A program made the position numbers and the translations under genes. The notes under the pieces were generated by a model. That model did no database searches. It was not told the origin of the DNA and saw only the letters and a program-made list of their open reading frames with translations. Shown here piece after piece: positions 7,599 to 15,441 of a stretch of DNA of 64,000 nucleotides; position 1 is the stretch's first letter; every line of letters begins with the position of its first letter. This DNA comes from DASQUK01 sp963717085 (GTDB lineage: Bacteria > Actinomycetota > Acidimicrobiia > Acidimicrobiales > VFJN01). The stretch is taken from positions 62,001 to 126,000 of the forward strand of contig CAVQVM010000005.1 of NCBI GenBank assembly GCA_963717085.1, given 5' to 3'.

Positions 7599-8591
7599 GT
7601 GGCGACACCACCAACGACGTGCTGCAGTACTACCTGGGCGGCTACGTTGCCGTGCCCAACGACGGTCACGTCGGAGGGGCCGCGTTCGACTCGATCGGGC
7701 GTCGACGACCCGTTCACGGGCCTCGCGTGGGGCCTCGACGATCCCGTCTTCGCAGGCAACACCGTTCGGAGGTCGTCGTTCCTCGCCACGAGCGGCATCC
7801 TGCCGACCGACCAGTTCAAGCAGTTCGAGAGCTGGCCCGCGGCGCGGTACGACAAGCCGGGCGGCCCGTTCGATCCACACACCGGAACCCAGTACGTGTA
7901 CTCGCAGATCGCCGACGTCTCCTACAAGAGGCTCACCCGCGAGATCGCCGTGCCGGCAGCTGGCGGGTCGATGACTTTCTGGACGTCGTACGACACCGAA
8001 GCCGAGTGGGACCACCTGTTCGTGGAGGCGCGCAATCCCGGCGGTGACAACTGGACGACGTTGCCGGACGCCAACGGGAACACGACGACGGAGACCGGCC
8101 AGAGCTGCCCCGCGGGCTGGGTCACGCTGCACCCGCAGCTCGCCCACTACCAGACGTGGAACGGGGTCGACGCGTGCACCGGGACCGGCACCACCGGCGC
8201 CTGGAACGCCGCGAGCGGCAACTCGGCGGGTTGGCAGGAGTGGAGCATCGACCTCTCGGCGTACGCCGGCCAGACCGTCGAGATCTCCATCGCCTACGCC
8301 AGCGACTGGGCGACGCAGGGCATCGGCGTCTTCCTGGACGACATCACGCTCCCCGACGGCACCAGCACCTCGTTCGAGACCGGCCTGGACGGCTGGGCGA
8401 TCACCGGTCCGCCGCCGGGCAGCGCGCCCAACGCGAACAACTTCATCCGCACGGACGCGTCCGGCTTCCCCGTCGGCAACGCCATCGCCACGCCGCACTC
8501 GCTGCTGCTGGGGTTCGGACTGGAGGGCGTCTCGACTGCAGACGAGCGCAACGCAGTGATGGGTCGGGCGCTCGACCACCTGCTGGACTAG
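7599..8591 (+). CDS. C-terminal piece of the M14 carboxypeptidase gene
   Basis: Authentic coding in this frame begins at about 7700 (GVDDPFTGLAWGLDDP) and runs to the stop at 8589-8591. Residues before that are a shadow of the middle frame. The piece encodes the beta-sandwich module with a paired Cys (QSCPAGW, DACTGTG) and the strand-turn text GWQEWSIDLSAYAGQTVEI, typical of MAM/immune-inhibitor-A-like binding domains at the end of secreted peptidases. It lacks its own ribosome-binding site, so it is not an independent gene. Confidence 0.6.
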   Translation: MATPPTTCCSTTWAATLPCPTTVTSEGPRSTRSGVDDPFTGLAWGLDDPVFAGNTVRRSSFLATSGILPTDQFKQFESWPAARYDKPGGPFDPHTGTQYVYSQIADVSYKRLTREIAVPAAGGSMTFWTSYDTEAEWDHLFVEARNPGGDNWTTLPDANGNTTTETGQSCPAGWVTLHPQLAHYQTWNGVDACTGTGTTGAWNAASGNSAGWQEWSIDLSAYAGQTVEISIAYASDWATQGIGVFLDDITLPDGTSTSFETGLDGWAITGPPPGSAPNANNFIRTDASGFPVGNAIATPHSLLLGFGLEGVSTADERNAVMGRALDHLLD

Positions 8592-8606
8592 GACGAACGC
8601 TGAACC

Positions 8607-8655
8607 GAGCCGGAGGCGATGACGAACGCAGACCGTTCGTCATCGCCTCCGGCTC
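8607..8655. repeat. Perfect 21-bp inverted repeat (dispersed palindromic element)
   Basis: Arms at 8607-8627 and 8635-8655 are perfect inverse complements separated by a 7-base loop. A third, degenerate copy of the arm follows at 8661-8686. The element sits between the convergent M14 and small membrane protein genes, where it could terminate both. Related copies occur at 49542-49641, so it is a dispersed repeat rather than a simple terminator. Confidence 0.8.
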
Positions 8656-8691
8656 GATGGACCGTTCGGCATTGCCTCCGGTTCGGAGCGG

Positions 8692-8898
8692 TCAGGCGCC
8701 GAACCTGCCCAGGTGGTGCAGCGGCTCGGCGACCATGAGCAGTAGCAGCCACACCGACACACCCAGCACCGCCAGGGTCACCGCGACCTGAGCCACGGCG
8801 ATGGCGATCCGCTGGTGGCGGGGCCGCTGGAGCCGCAAAACCAGCGCTTCCCAGGCGGCGTCCCAGTCGATGGGCTCGCGGTCCCTGCTGGCCTCCAT
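8692..8898 (-). CDS. Small single-span membrane protein, unknown function
   Basis: A 68-residue protein. An amphipathic N-terminal half (DWDAAWEALVLRLQRPRHQR) precedes one membrane helix (IAIAVAQVAVTLAVLGVSVW and following Leu residues), then a short tail with two His. ATG 8898 is preceded by a strong ribosome-binding site (GGAGGGGG, read on the minus strand), and the hydrophobic pattern is not seen in other frames. It is divergent from the phosphotransferase gene. No family is recognised. Confidence 0.7.
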   Translation of the reverse strand: MEASRDREPIDWDAAWEALVLRLQRPRHQRIAIAVAQVAVTLAVLGVSVWLLLLMVAEPLHHLGRFGA

Positions 8899-8952
8899 GG
8901 CCGGTCCCCCTCCGAACGCCCGTGTGTCCTCAGTCACACTACCCTCGACCGC

Positions 8953-10068
8953 GTGGCGGAGCTGCAGCGATCGAGTCGGGATCCCGACCAGCTGCGGCAG
9001 CGGCTGGAGTGGTGGCTGGCGACGAAGCTGGCGCCCGGCGCCGCTCCCGTCATCGGCTCGCTCGAGGGCACCTCGGCCAACGGGATGTCGAGCGAGACGC
9101 TGTTGTTCGACGTCGAGTGGACCCGTGGCGGTGCCCGCTGCCCCCAGCGACTGGTCGCCCGGGTGGCGCCCGACGCCGCCGACGTCCCGGTGTTCCCCAG
9201 CTACGACCTCGATCGGCAGTACCGGGCGATCGGCCTCGTCGACCGGCTGACGACCGTGCCGGTGCCGCCGGTGTGGTGGTCGGAGCCGGACCCCGAGCCG
9301 CTCGGCGCACCGTTCTTCGTGATGGGACGGATCGACGGCCAGGTGCCGCCCGACGTCATGCCCTACAACTTCGGGGACAGCTGGCTGTTCGACGCCGACC
9401 CCGCCGATCAGCGCCGGCTCCAGGACGCCACGGTGGCCGTCCTGGCCGAGCTGCACGCGATCGACGACCCCCAGGAACGGTTCGGCTTCCTGACCCTCGA
9501 CGCTCCCGGCGACACCCCACTGCGGCGGAGGGTGGGCCACACCCGGGCGTGGTACGACTTCGCCGCCGCCGGGCTGGGACGGCGCTCACCCCTGGTCGAG
9601 CGGGGATTCGCCTGGCTGGACGCGCACTGGCCGGCCGACGAGGGCCCGACGGTGGCGTGTTGGGGCGACTCCCGCATCGGCAACGTCATGTACCGGGACT
9701 TCGCTCCGGTGGCGGTGCTGGACTGGGAGATGGCCGCCCTCGGCCCGCGCGAGCTCGACGTCGCGTGGCTTATCTATGGCCACCGGATCTTCGAGGACAT
9801 CGCCAACTCCATGGACCTGCCGGGGATGCCCCAGTTCCTGCGGCTCGACGACGTCGCCGGTAGGTACGAGTCGCTCACGGGTCACATGCCCCGCGACCTC
9901 GGGTTCTACGGCACCTACGCGGCCCTCCAGTACGCCATCGTGTTCCTGCGCACCGGGCACCGGCAGGTCCACTTCGGCGAGGTCGACGCGCCCGGCGAGG
10001 TCGACGACCTGGTGATGAACCGCGAGCCGCTCGAGCGCATGCTCGCGGGCAGCTACTGGAACTGGTAG
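8953..10068 (+). CDS. APH-family phosphotransferase (small-molecule kinase-like)
   Basis: About 371 residues with the aminoglycoside phosphotransferase/choline kinase fold. The catalytic loop is changed to WGDSRIGNVMY, where Asp replaces the usual HxDxxxxN start but Asp and Asn are kept. The metal-binding aspartate lies in VLDWEMAALGPRELDVAW. Such proteins phosphorylate small alcohols or amino sugars; in Actinobacteria many sit beside lipid catabolism genes and have no known substrate. GTG 8953 is chosen because an actinobacterial -10 (TACCCT, 8940-8945) ends seven bases before it, suggesting a leaderless mRNA. An ATG at 8815 in frame would overlap the divergent small gene. The next gene starts nine bases downstream. 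Confidence 0.86.
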   Translation: MAELQRSSRDPDQLRQRLEWWLATKLAPGAAPVIGSLEGTSANGMSSETLLFDVEWTRGGARCPQRLVARVAPDAADVPVFPSYDLDRQYRAIGLVDRLTTVPVPPVWWSEPDPEPLGAPFFVMGRIDGQVPPDVMPYNFGDSWLFDADPADQRRLQDATVAVLAELHAIDDPQERFGFLTLDAPGDTPLRRRVGHTRAWYDFAAAGLGRRSPLVERGFAWLDAHWPADEGPTVACWGDSRIGNVMYRDFAPVAVLDWEMAALGPRELDVAWLIYGHRIFEDIANSMDLPGMPQFLRLDDVAGRYESLTGHMPRDLGFYGTYAALQYAIVFLRTGHRQVHFGEVDAPGEVDDLVMNREPLERMLAGSYWNW

Positions 10069-10077
10069 GACGGGCCG

Positions 10078-11181
10078 ATGCAGCCCGTGCCCCTGGACGA
10101 GTACCCGATCCATCAGGCCCCCCTGTCCCTGCGCTACGTGGCGTCGAGCGACCGCAACTTCTACGACCGGTCCTACTTCAATGCTCACGACCGGACCGGC
10201 GACCTGTTCTTCGTCACCGGGCTCGGCGTCTACCCCAACCTCGGCGTCGTCGACGCCTACGCCACGGTCCGCAGGGGCGAGCGCCAATGGACGATCCGCT
10301 GCTCCGACGCCCTCGGCGACGAGCGGCTGGCTCCCAGCGTCGGCCCCTACCGCGTCGAGGTCGTCGAGCCGCTGCGGCGGATCCGGCTCGTGTGCGAGGG
10401 CGACGACCACGGCCTGGGCTTCGACCTGCACTGGGAGGGCTCGTTCCCAGCCGTCATGGAACAACCCCACGTCATGCGCGCCGGGGCGCGGGCGATCCTG
10501 GACGCCTCCCGCTTCGCCCAGGTGGGCACCTGGGAGGGGGTCCTCCGCATCGCTGGCGATGAGGTGCCGGTGTCGCCCGACGTGTGGGTCGGCACCCGGG
10601 ACCGGTCCTGGGGGATCAGGCCCGTGGGCGAGGGCGAGCCGGTCGGGCGTCCGGCGGACGATCCCACCGCCGGGCTGTGGTGGCTGTACGTCCCGCTCCG
10701 CTTCGACGACTTCGCCGTCATCGTCATCGTCCAGGAGGACGCCGACGGCTATCGCACGCTCAACGACGCCACCCGTGTATGGCCCGACGGCCGCGTCGAG
10801 CAGCTGGGCTGGCCAGACGTGGAGATCACCTACCGGTCCGCCACCCGGCTGCCCGAGCGGGCCGCGATCCGCCTGACCGAGCGGGGCGGCAAGCCGCTGG
10901 ATCTTGAGGTCTCGTCGCTCGGCTACGTCGCCCTCCACGTCGGCGCCGGCTACGGCGGCGACCCCGACTGGGGTCACGGGCAATGGCGGGAACGCGGCTG
11001 GGTCGAGGGTGCGGTGTACGACCTCACCGACCCGGCGATCGTGGCCCGGACGCCCTACGGGGTGATCGACCACGTGGGCCGCGCGACCTGCGACGGCGCC
11101 GAGGGCTGGGGGCTGTTCGAGCACGGCACGATGGGCCGCCACGACCCCTCGGGATTCGCCGGCTGGGACTCGGCCCCCTGA
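10078..11181 (+). CDS. Conserved protein of unknown function paired with the phosphotransferase
   Basis: A 367-residue soluble protein without signal peptide or membrane segment. It is rich in aromatic and charged strands (DRNFYDRSYFNAHDRTGDLF, WVGTRDRSWGIRPVGEG, GLWWLYVPLRFDDFAVIVIV) and probably forms a lipocalin-like or Svf1/hydroxyneurosporene synthase-like double barrel. Proteins of this general appearance are often seen next to phosphotransferases in Actinobacteria, which matches the nine-base spacing here. The reaction is unknown. Substrate binding or an isomerase/hydratase role would be compatible with the fold guess but is not shown. Confidence 0.8.
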   Translation: MQPVPLDEYPIHQAPLSLRYVASSDRNFYDRSYFNAHDRTGDLFFVTGLGVYPNLGVVDAYATVRRGERQWTIRCSDALGDERLAPSVGPYRVEVVEPLRRIRLVCEGDDHGLGFDLHWEGSFPAVMEQPHVMRAGARAILDASRFAQVGTWEGVLRIAGDEVPVSPDVWVGTRDRSWGIRPVGEGEPVGRPADDPTAGLWWLYVPLRFDDFAVIVIVQEDADGYRTLNDATRVWPDGRVEQLGWPDVEITYRSATRLPERAAIRLTERGGKPLDLEVSSLGYVALHVGAGYGGDPDWGHGQWRERGWVEGAVYDLTDPAIVARTPYGVIDHVGRATCDGAEGWGLFEHGTMGRHDPSGFAGWDSAP

Positions 11182-11194
11182 ATCGAGCCGAGCG

Positions 11195-11440
11195 TCATGA
11201 CCGTTCATCCTGGGGGGCTGCGCCCCCGCACCCCATCGTCGCCCGGCTCGCTGGCGCTCACACGGTCGACCGGTCAGGAGCTGCGCTCATGACCGTTCAT
11301 CCTGGGGGGCTGCGCCCCCGCACCCCATCGTCGCCCGGCTCGCTGGCTTGTCGACCCAACTACCCGCCCGTCTCGCAGCGACGAGGCGAGCGGGCTCCAG
11401 TTGGGTCGATCGCACGGTCGACCGGTCAGGGGCTGCGCTC
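11195..11440. repeat. Tandem direct repeat and cruciform leader upstream of the GH3 gene
   Basis: A 61-base block at 11195-11255 is repeated exactly at 11287-11347 (period 92). It contains a G6/C5 palindrome (GGGGGGCTGCGCCCCC). A second 34-base block at 11261-11294 recurs at 11413-11446 with one mismatch and includes the start codon context of the GH3 gene. Between them, arms 11352-11361 and 11399-11408 can form a large hairpin. The tract looks like local duplication of the GH3 start region. No gene is visible in it. Confidence 0.75.
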
Positions 11441-13996
11441 ATGACCGACATCGCCAAGCTGGTGGCCGGGCTGACGCTCGACGAGAAGGCGGCGCTCGCC
11501 GCCGGCGTCGACATGTGGTCCACCGCCTCGGTCCCCCGCCTCGGCATCCGCTCGATCCAGCTGACCGACGGCCCCAACGGCGCCCGCGGCACCCGGCCGG
11601 GCCCCGCCGGACCCACCGCCACCTGCGTGCCCTGTGGATCCGCGCTCGGCGCCACCTGGGACCCCGACCTGGTCGAACGGGTGGGCGCGCTGGTCGGGCG
11701 GGAGGCGCGCGCCATGGGAGCGCGGGTCCTGCTGGCGCCTACGGTCAACGTCCACCGCTCCCCCCTCGCCGGTCGCAACTTCGAGTGCTACTCGGAGGAT
11801 CCCCTACTGGCGGGGCGAGTGGCCGCCGGCTTCGTGCGCGGGGCGCAGTCCCAGGGCGTGGCGACGACGGTGAAGCACTTCGTGGGCAACGAGGCCGAGT
11901 TCGAGCGCTACACGATCAGCTCCGAGATCGACGAGCGGGCGCTCCGCGAGATCTACCTCCGCCCCTTCGAGCTGGCAGTCCGCGAGGGAGGATCGCTCGG
12001 GGTCATGACCAGCTACAACCGGGTCAACGGACGCTGGTGCACGGAGCAGCCGGAGCTCATCGCCGGCATCCTCCGGGACGAGTGGGGCTTCGACGGGTTC
12101 GTCGTCACCGACTGGTTCGGCGTCACCGGCACCGTGGCCTCCGCCGAAGCGGGCGTCGACCTCGAGATGCCCGGACCGGCACGCGCCTTCGGCCCGGCAC
12201 TGGCGGCGGCCGTGCGCGCCGGCGAGGTGGCCGAGGGCATGGTCGATGCCCAGGTCACCCGCCTGCTCACCGTCTTCGACCGCATCGGGGCGCTGGGTGC
12301 CGCCGATCCCGAACCGAGCGGCGGCGACGACCAACGCGTGGACCGGCCCGAGGACCGCGCACTGGCACGCCGCGCCGCGACGGAATCGATGGTCCTCCTG
12401 ACCAACGACGGGCTCCTGCCGCTGGACCGTTCGGCGCTCTCCATCGTGGCGGTGATCGGCCCCAACGCCGACCGCGCCCAGATCATGGGCGGCGGATCGG
12501 CCTCGCTCCGTCCCCACTACCTGGTCACGCCCCTGGAGGCGCTCAGGGCGGCGCTGGGTGACGGCGTCCGCGTGGTGCACGAACGGGGCTGCGACAACCG
12601 CCGCTCGACTCCGACGCTCGGTGGACGCAGGACCGAGGCGCCGAGCGGCGGCGTGGGCTTCGACCTCGAGTACTTCGCCGATGCGGACCCCGGCGGCGAC
12701 GTCGTCCACCGCGGCCGGACGCCCGCCCTCGAGCTGTTCGCCCTCGAGCCGCCGGCACCGGAGCTGCCCCGGTCAGGCTGGTCGCTCCGGGCGGTCACGC
12801 GGTTCAGCCCCGCCGAGAGCGGCACCCACGTGTTCACGTTGATCCAGGCCGGACGGGCGCGGCTGACGGTCGGCGACCGCGTCGTGATCGACGGGTTCGC
12901 CGACCCCCCACCGGCCGGCGATGCCTTCTACGGGATGGGCAGCGTGGAGGTCGAGGCGCCCGTCGAGCTGCTGAAGGGCGCTCCGGTCGACGTGATGGTC
13001 GAGTTCTCGGCCCTGGCGCGGCGGGGGCAGGGCGCACTCAAGGTGGGCTGTCGGCCCCCGGAGCCGCCGGACCTGCTCGAGCGCGCCGTCGCCGCCGCGG
13101 CCGAGGCGGATGCCGCCGTGCTGGTGGTGGGCACCACCGGCGAGTGGGAGTCCGAGGGCCACGACCGCTCGTCGATGGATCTGCCCGGGGCGCAGGACGA
13201 GTTGGTGCGCCGCGTCCTCGACGCCAACCCGGCCACGGTGGTGGTCGTCAACGCCGGCTCGCCGGTCACGATGGACTGGGCGTCCGACGCCCGCGCCCTG
13301 CTGCAGACCTGGTTCGGTGGGCAGGAGATGGCTGGCGGGTTGGCCGACGTGCTGCTGGGCGATGCCGAGCCTGCGGGGCGGCTGCCGATGACCCTTCCCG
13401 TGCGACTCGAGCACAACCCGTCGTTCGGGAACTTCCCGGGCGAGAACGGCCAGGTGCGCTACGGGGAGGGCGTGCTCGTCGGCTACCGCTGGTACGAGGC
13501 CCGCCACCTGCCGACCCGCTTCCCGTTCGGCCACGGGGGGTCGTACACCAGGTTCGCCGTCGGCGAGCCCGCGCTGTCGGCGCCGTCGACCACGGCGGCG
13601 GCGTTGATGGCGGGCGAGCGGCTGGCGGTGACGGTGCCGGTCACGAACTCCGGCGACCGCTGGGGGACCGAGGTGGTGCAGTGCTACGTGGCGCCGATCG
13701 CGCCCCGGCTGGTGCGGCCCCCCAAGGAGTTGGCGGGCTTCGCCAAGGTGCGCCTGGACCCTGGGGAGACGGCGACGGTGCGGATCGAGCTCGACGACCG
13801 GGCCTTCGCCTACTGGGACGCAGGCCGGCCCGACGGTGACACCATCGCCGCCCGGGCGACGGCGCTGCCCATGCGGCGCCCGTCCGGCCGCGCCCGGACG
13901 CCGGGCTGGCAGATGGACCCCGGGCGGTACGAGCTGCACGTCGGGCGCAGCTCGGCCGCCATCGACCACGTGCTGCCCGTGGAAATCACCGGCTGA
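11441..13996 (+). CDS. GH3 family beta-glucosidase
   Basis: An 851-residue glycoside hydrolase family 3 enzyme. The TIM-barrel domain carries VKHFVGNEAEFERY and the nucleophile Asp in VVTDWFGVTG (about residue 225). An alpha/beta sandwich follows, with a PA14-like insertion (about 415-530, FDLEYFADADPGGD). A fibronectin-III-like domain closes the protein (VPVTNSGDRWGTEVVQCYV). The family removes beta-linked glucose or xylose from oligosaccharides or glycosides. No signal peptide is seen, so it is probably cytoplasmic. ATG 11441 is preferred; 31 further in-frame residues upstream come from the repeat tract. Confidence 0.93.
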   Translation: MTDIAKLVAGLTLDEKAALAAGVDMWSTASVPRLGIRSIQLTDGPNGARGTRPGPAGPTATCVPCGSALGATWDPDLVERVGALVGREARAMGARVLLAPTVNVHRSPLAGRNFECYSEDPLLAGRVAAGFVRGAQSQGVATTVKHFVGNEAEFERYTISSEIDERALREIYLRPFELAVREGGSLGVMTSYNRVNGRWCTEQPELIAGILRDEWGFDGFVVTDWFGVTGTVASAEAGVDLEMPGPARAFGPALAAAVRAGEVAEGMVDAQVTRLLTVFDRIGALGAADPEPSGGDDQRVDRPEDRALARRAATESMVLLTNDGLLPLDRSALSIVAVIGPNADRAQIMGGGSASLRPHYLVTPLEALRAALGDGVRVVHERGCDNRRSTPTLGGRRTEAPSGGVGFDLEYFADADPGGDVVHRGRTPALELFALEPPAPELPRSGWSLRAVTRFSPAESGTHVFTLIQAGRARLTVGDRVVIDGFADPPPAGDAFYGMGSVEVEAPVELLKGAPVDVMVEFSALARRGQGALKVGCRPPEPPDLLERAVAAAAEADAAVLVVGTTGEWESEGHDRSSMDLPGAQDELVRRVLDANPATVVVVNAGSPVTMDWASDARALLQTWFGGQEMAGGLADVLLGDAEPAGRLPMTLPVRLEHNPSFGNFPGENGQVRYGEGVLVGYRWYEARHLPTRFPFGHGGSYTRFAVGEPALSAPSTTAAALMAGERLAVTVPVTNSGDRWGTEVVQCYVAPIAPRLVRPPKELAGFAKVRLDPGETATVRIELDDRAFAYWDAGRPDGDTIAARATALPMRRPSGRARTPGWQMDPGRYELHVGRSSAAIDHVLPVEITG

Positions 13997-14026
13997 GCGC
14001 GACAGCCACGCCGGTACGGTGGCGCC

Positions 14027-14422
14027 ATGGGCGACCGCGCTGAGCAAACGATGGCCGCGGGCCAGGTCGTGACCGTGTTCCGCTCGCGGCTGCGACCCGA
14101 AGCGATCGACGAGTACGAGCCCCGGGCGGCCGAGATGTTCGCCCTCGCCCACACGATGCCGGGATTGGTCGACGTCAAGTCGTTCGCGGCCGACGACGGG
14201 GAGCGGGTGACGCTCGTGACGTTCGCCGACGCCGAGTCGCAACGGGCCTGGCGGGCGCACCCCGACCACCGACTCGCCCAGCAGGCCGGCCGCGACCGCT
14301 TCTACGCCGAGTACAGCATCCAGGTGTGCGAGTGCACGAAGGTCCGCACGTTCACATCTGGACGTAATACGCCTGTCGCCGGCGCGTCACCCCCAGATGG
14401 CGGCGAGCCGGCCGTCCGGTAG
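14027..14422 (+). CDS. Antibiotic biosynthesis monooxygenase (ABM) domain protein
   Basis: A 131-residue protein with the ferredoxin-like ABM fold. It begins with a strand reading VVTVFRSRLRP, followed by MPGLVDVKSFAADDGERVTL and TFADAESQRAWRAHPDHRLA, the classic ABM order. Family members are small cofactor-free monooxygenases or heme-degrading enzymes. The last 12 codons overlap the end of the convergent DUF429 gene (14387-14422) and are not conserved in character, so the true conserved part ends at about residue 105. Substrate is unknown. Confidence 0.82.
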   Translation: MGDRAEQTMAAGQVVTVFRSRLRPEAIDEYEPRAAEMFALAHTMPGLVDVKSFAADDGERVTLVTFADAESQRAWRAHPDHRLAQQAGRDRFYAEYSIQVCECTKVRTFTSGRNTPVAGASPPDGGEPAVR

Positions 14423-15103
14423 CCGCTCGGGGGGATCGGGGAAGCTGCGGGCCCGTCCGGAAGCGATGCGCCGGGCGCTCCATGCCACCACGGCGGCATC
14501 GAGCACGTCGTCGACGGCCACGCCACGGGCCTCAGCGAGGTCGGTAGGCGCCACGATGCCCGCGTCCGAGAGAGCCTGCCGCCGGGCCGCCAACCCCGCC
14601 GCACTCCGCTTGCCGGCCATGATGGGTGCGCCGGTCAGCAGCGAGAACGACACCTCGGGGTGGACCTCGTAGACGGGGCAAGGGGCCGCCGGCAGCCACG
14701 CACCCACCTCGAGGATCTTGGCGCGCAGCGCCCACGCCTGGCGGCTGATGGCCCGGCCGTCGAGCGCGCGGGCCACGGCGCACGCGTCGGTGTACGACGG
14801 CGCGTCGAGCACCGGACGCGCCGGCGTGGGGAAGATGCTGCTGGCCTTGCGGCCGAGGTGGGTACGGGCGTCGAGATCGGCCTGCCGGTATCCGGCCACG
14901 GGCGGATGGATGGGCATGTCGATGCCGATGGCCCGGAGGGACCCGCCCGCGGCGCTCGCGGCCTCGACCAGCGTGGCGATGGTGGCGCCGAGCACGCCCA
15001 CGACCGGGCGCGCCGGTGCCAGCACGACGCCCACCCATCCGGAACGGCAGCCGTCGACACCGAGGACCCCGTGGGTTTGTGGACCGCCACCCGGGAAGTT
15101 CAC
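14387..15103 (-). CDS. DUF429 family protein (predicted RNase H-like nuclease)
   Basis: About 238 residues from GTG 15103; in-frame GTG 15112 and TTG 15121 are alternatives, and GGAG lies just upstream of all three. The N-terminal signature GVDGCRSGWVGVVL and IGIDMPIHPP place it in DUF429, a family with an RNase H-like fold. Later landmarks are DARTHLGRKASSIFPTPAR and VYEVHPEVSF. The cellular role of the family is not established. It overlaps the 3' end of the ABM gene and is divergent from the CsbD-like gene. Confidence 0.85.
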   Translation of the reverse strand: MNFPGGGPQTHGVLGVDGCRSGWVGVVLAPARPVVGVLGATIATLVEAASAAGGSLRAIGIDMPIHPPVAGYRQADLDARTHLGRKASSIFPTPARPVLDAPSYTDACAVARALDGRAISRQAWALRAKILEVGAWLPAAPCPVYEVHPEVSFSLLTGAPIMAGKRSAAGLAARRQALSDAGIVAPTDLAEARGVAVDDVLDAAVVAWSARRIASGRARSFPDPPERLPDGRLAAIWG

Positions 15104-15136
15104 ACCAATCACATCCTCCAACGGGAAGGATCGGCC

Positions 15137-15373
15137 ATGGCCGATTCCGCCGCCAAGTCAGGCCTCCGCGGCATCTTCGAGGGCATCAAGGGCAAGATGA
15201 AGGAAGCCACGGGTGCCGTTGCCGACGACGAGAGCCTCCGTCGCGAGGGACGTGCCCAGCAGGACAAGGCGGATGCCGGGCGTGAGGCCGCCAAGCGTGA
15301 GACCGAGGCGGCGCGGGCGCGGGCCGAGGCGCAGGTGCACGAGGCCCGCCAGGAGGACCACGGGGACCGCTGA
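15137..15373 (+). CDS. CsbD-like / microaggregate-binding-type small stress protein
   Basis: A 78-residue hydrophilic, helical, low-complexity protein. The N-terminal part (FEGIKGKMKEATGAVADDES) is CsbD-like; the C-terminal part is a charged helix rich in Ala, Glu, Arg and Lys (KADAGREAAKRETEAARARA). This two-part layout occurs in actinobacterial general-stress proteins. ATG 15137 follows GGGAAGGA. Such genes are typically in SigB/SigF regulons, consistent with the sigma module earlier in the window. Confidence 0.82.
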   Translation: MADSAAKSGLRGIFEGIKGKMKEATGAVADDESLRREGRAQQDKADAGREAAKRETEAARARAEAQVHEARQEDHGDR

Positions 15374-15386
15374 CCGACAGGTCCCG

Positions 15387-15417
15387 CCCCGCCCCGGGAA
15401 CAGCAGCCGGGGCGGGG
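15387..15417 (+). terminator. GC-rich hairpin after the CsbD-like gene
   Basis: Eleven perfectly paired bases (15387-15397 with 15407-15417) enclose a nine-base loop, 14 bases after the stop codon. No T-run follows, as is common in high-GC actinobacteria. The next gene starts 25 bases later. Confidence 0.65.
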
Positions 15418-15441
15418 GCGTTGGCCGGGTCGGTGGTCGCA

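Larger units (their letters stand above)
5478..8591 (+). pseudogene. Secreted M14 zinc carboxypeptidase, interrupted by two single-base frameshifts
   Basis: Read with two frame corrections this is one protein of about 1,037 residues. It has a signal peptide (MKRTPRRLVSVLAVVVLLCG), an M14 catalytic domain and a C-terminal beta-rich domain like the lectin-like part of immune inhibitor A. Zinc ligands are His-x-x-Glu in QHAREW and His in NYHSNG; the catalytic Glu is in WTPELS. Near 7203-7207 the frame shifts as if one C were missing; near 7698-7700 it shifts back as if one G were added. The intervening sequence (7205-7700) stays open and protein-like in the second frame. ATG 5478 follows AGGGGGG. 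Both changes lie in short C or G runs, so assembly error is as likely as real inactivation. Confidence 0.82.

Noticed and set aside
9586..11208. Minus-strand frame of 540 codons opposite the phosphotransferase and its partner
   Set aside because: Antisense of two convincing genes; low-complexity Asp/Val/Gly text and no ribosome-binding site.
12773..14269. Long open frame of 498 codons on the minus strand opposite the GH3 gene
   Set aside because: It is a shadow of the GH3 frame typical of high-GC DNA; composition is Arg/Pro/His-rich and has no family motifs.
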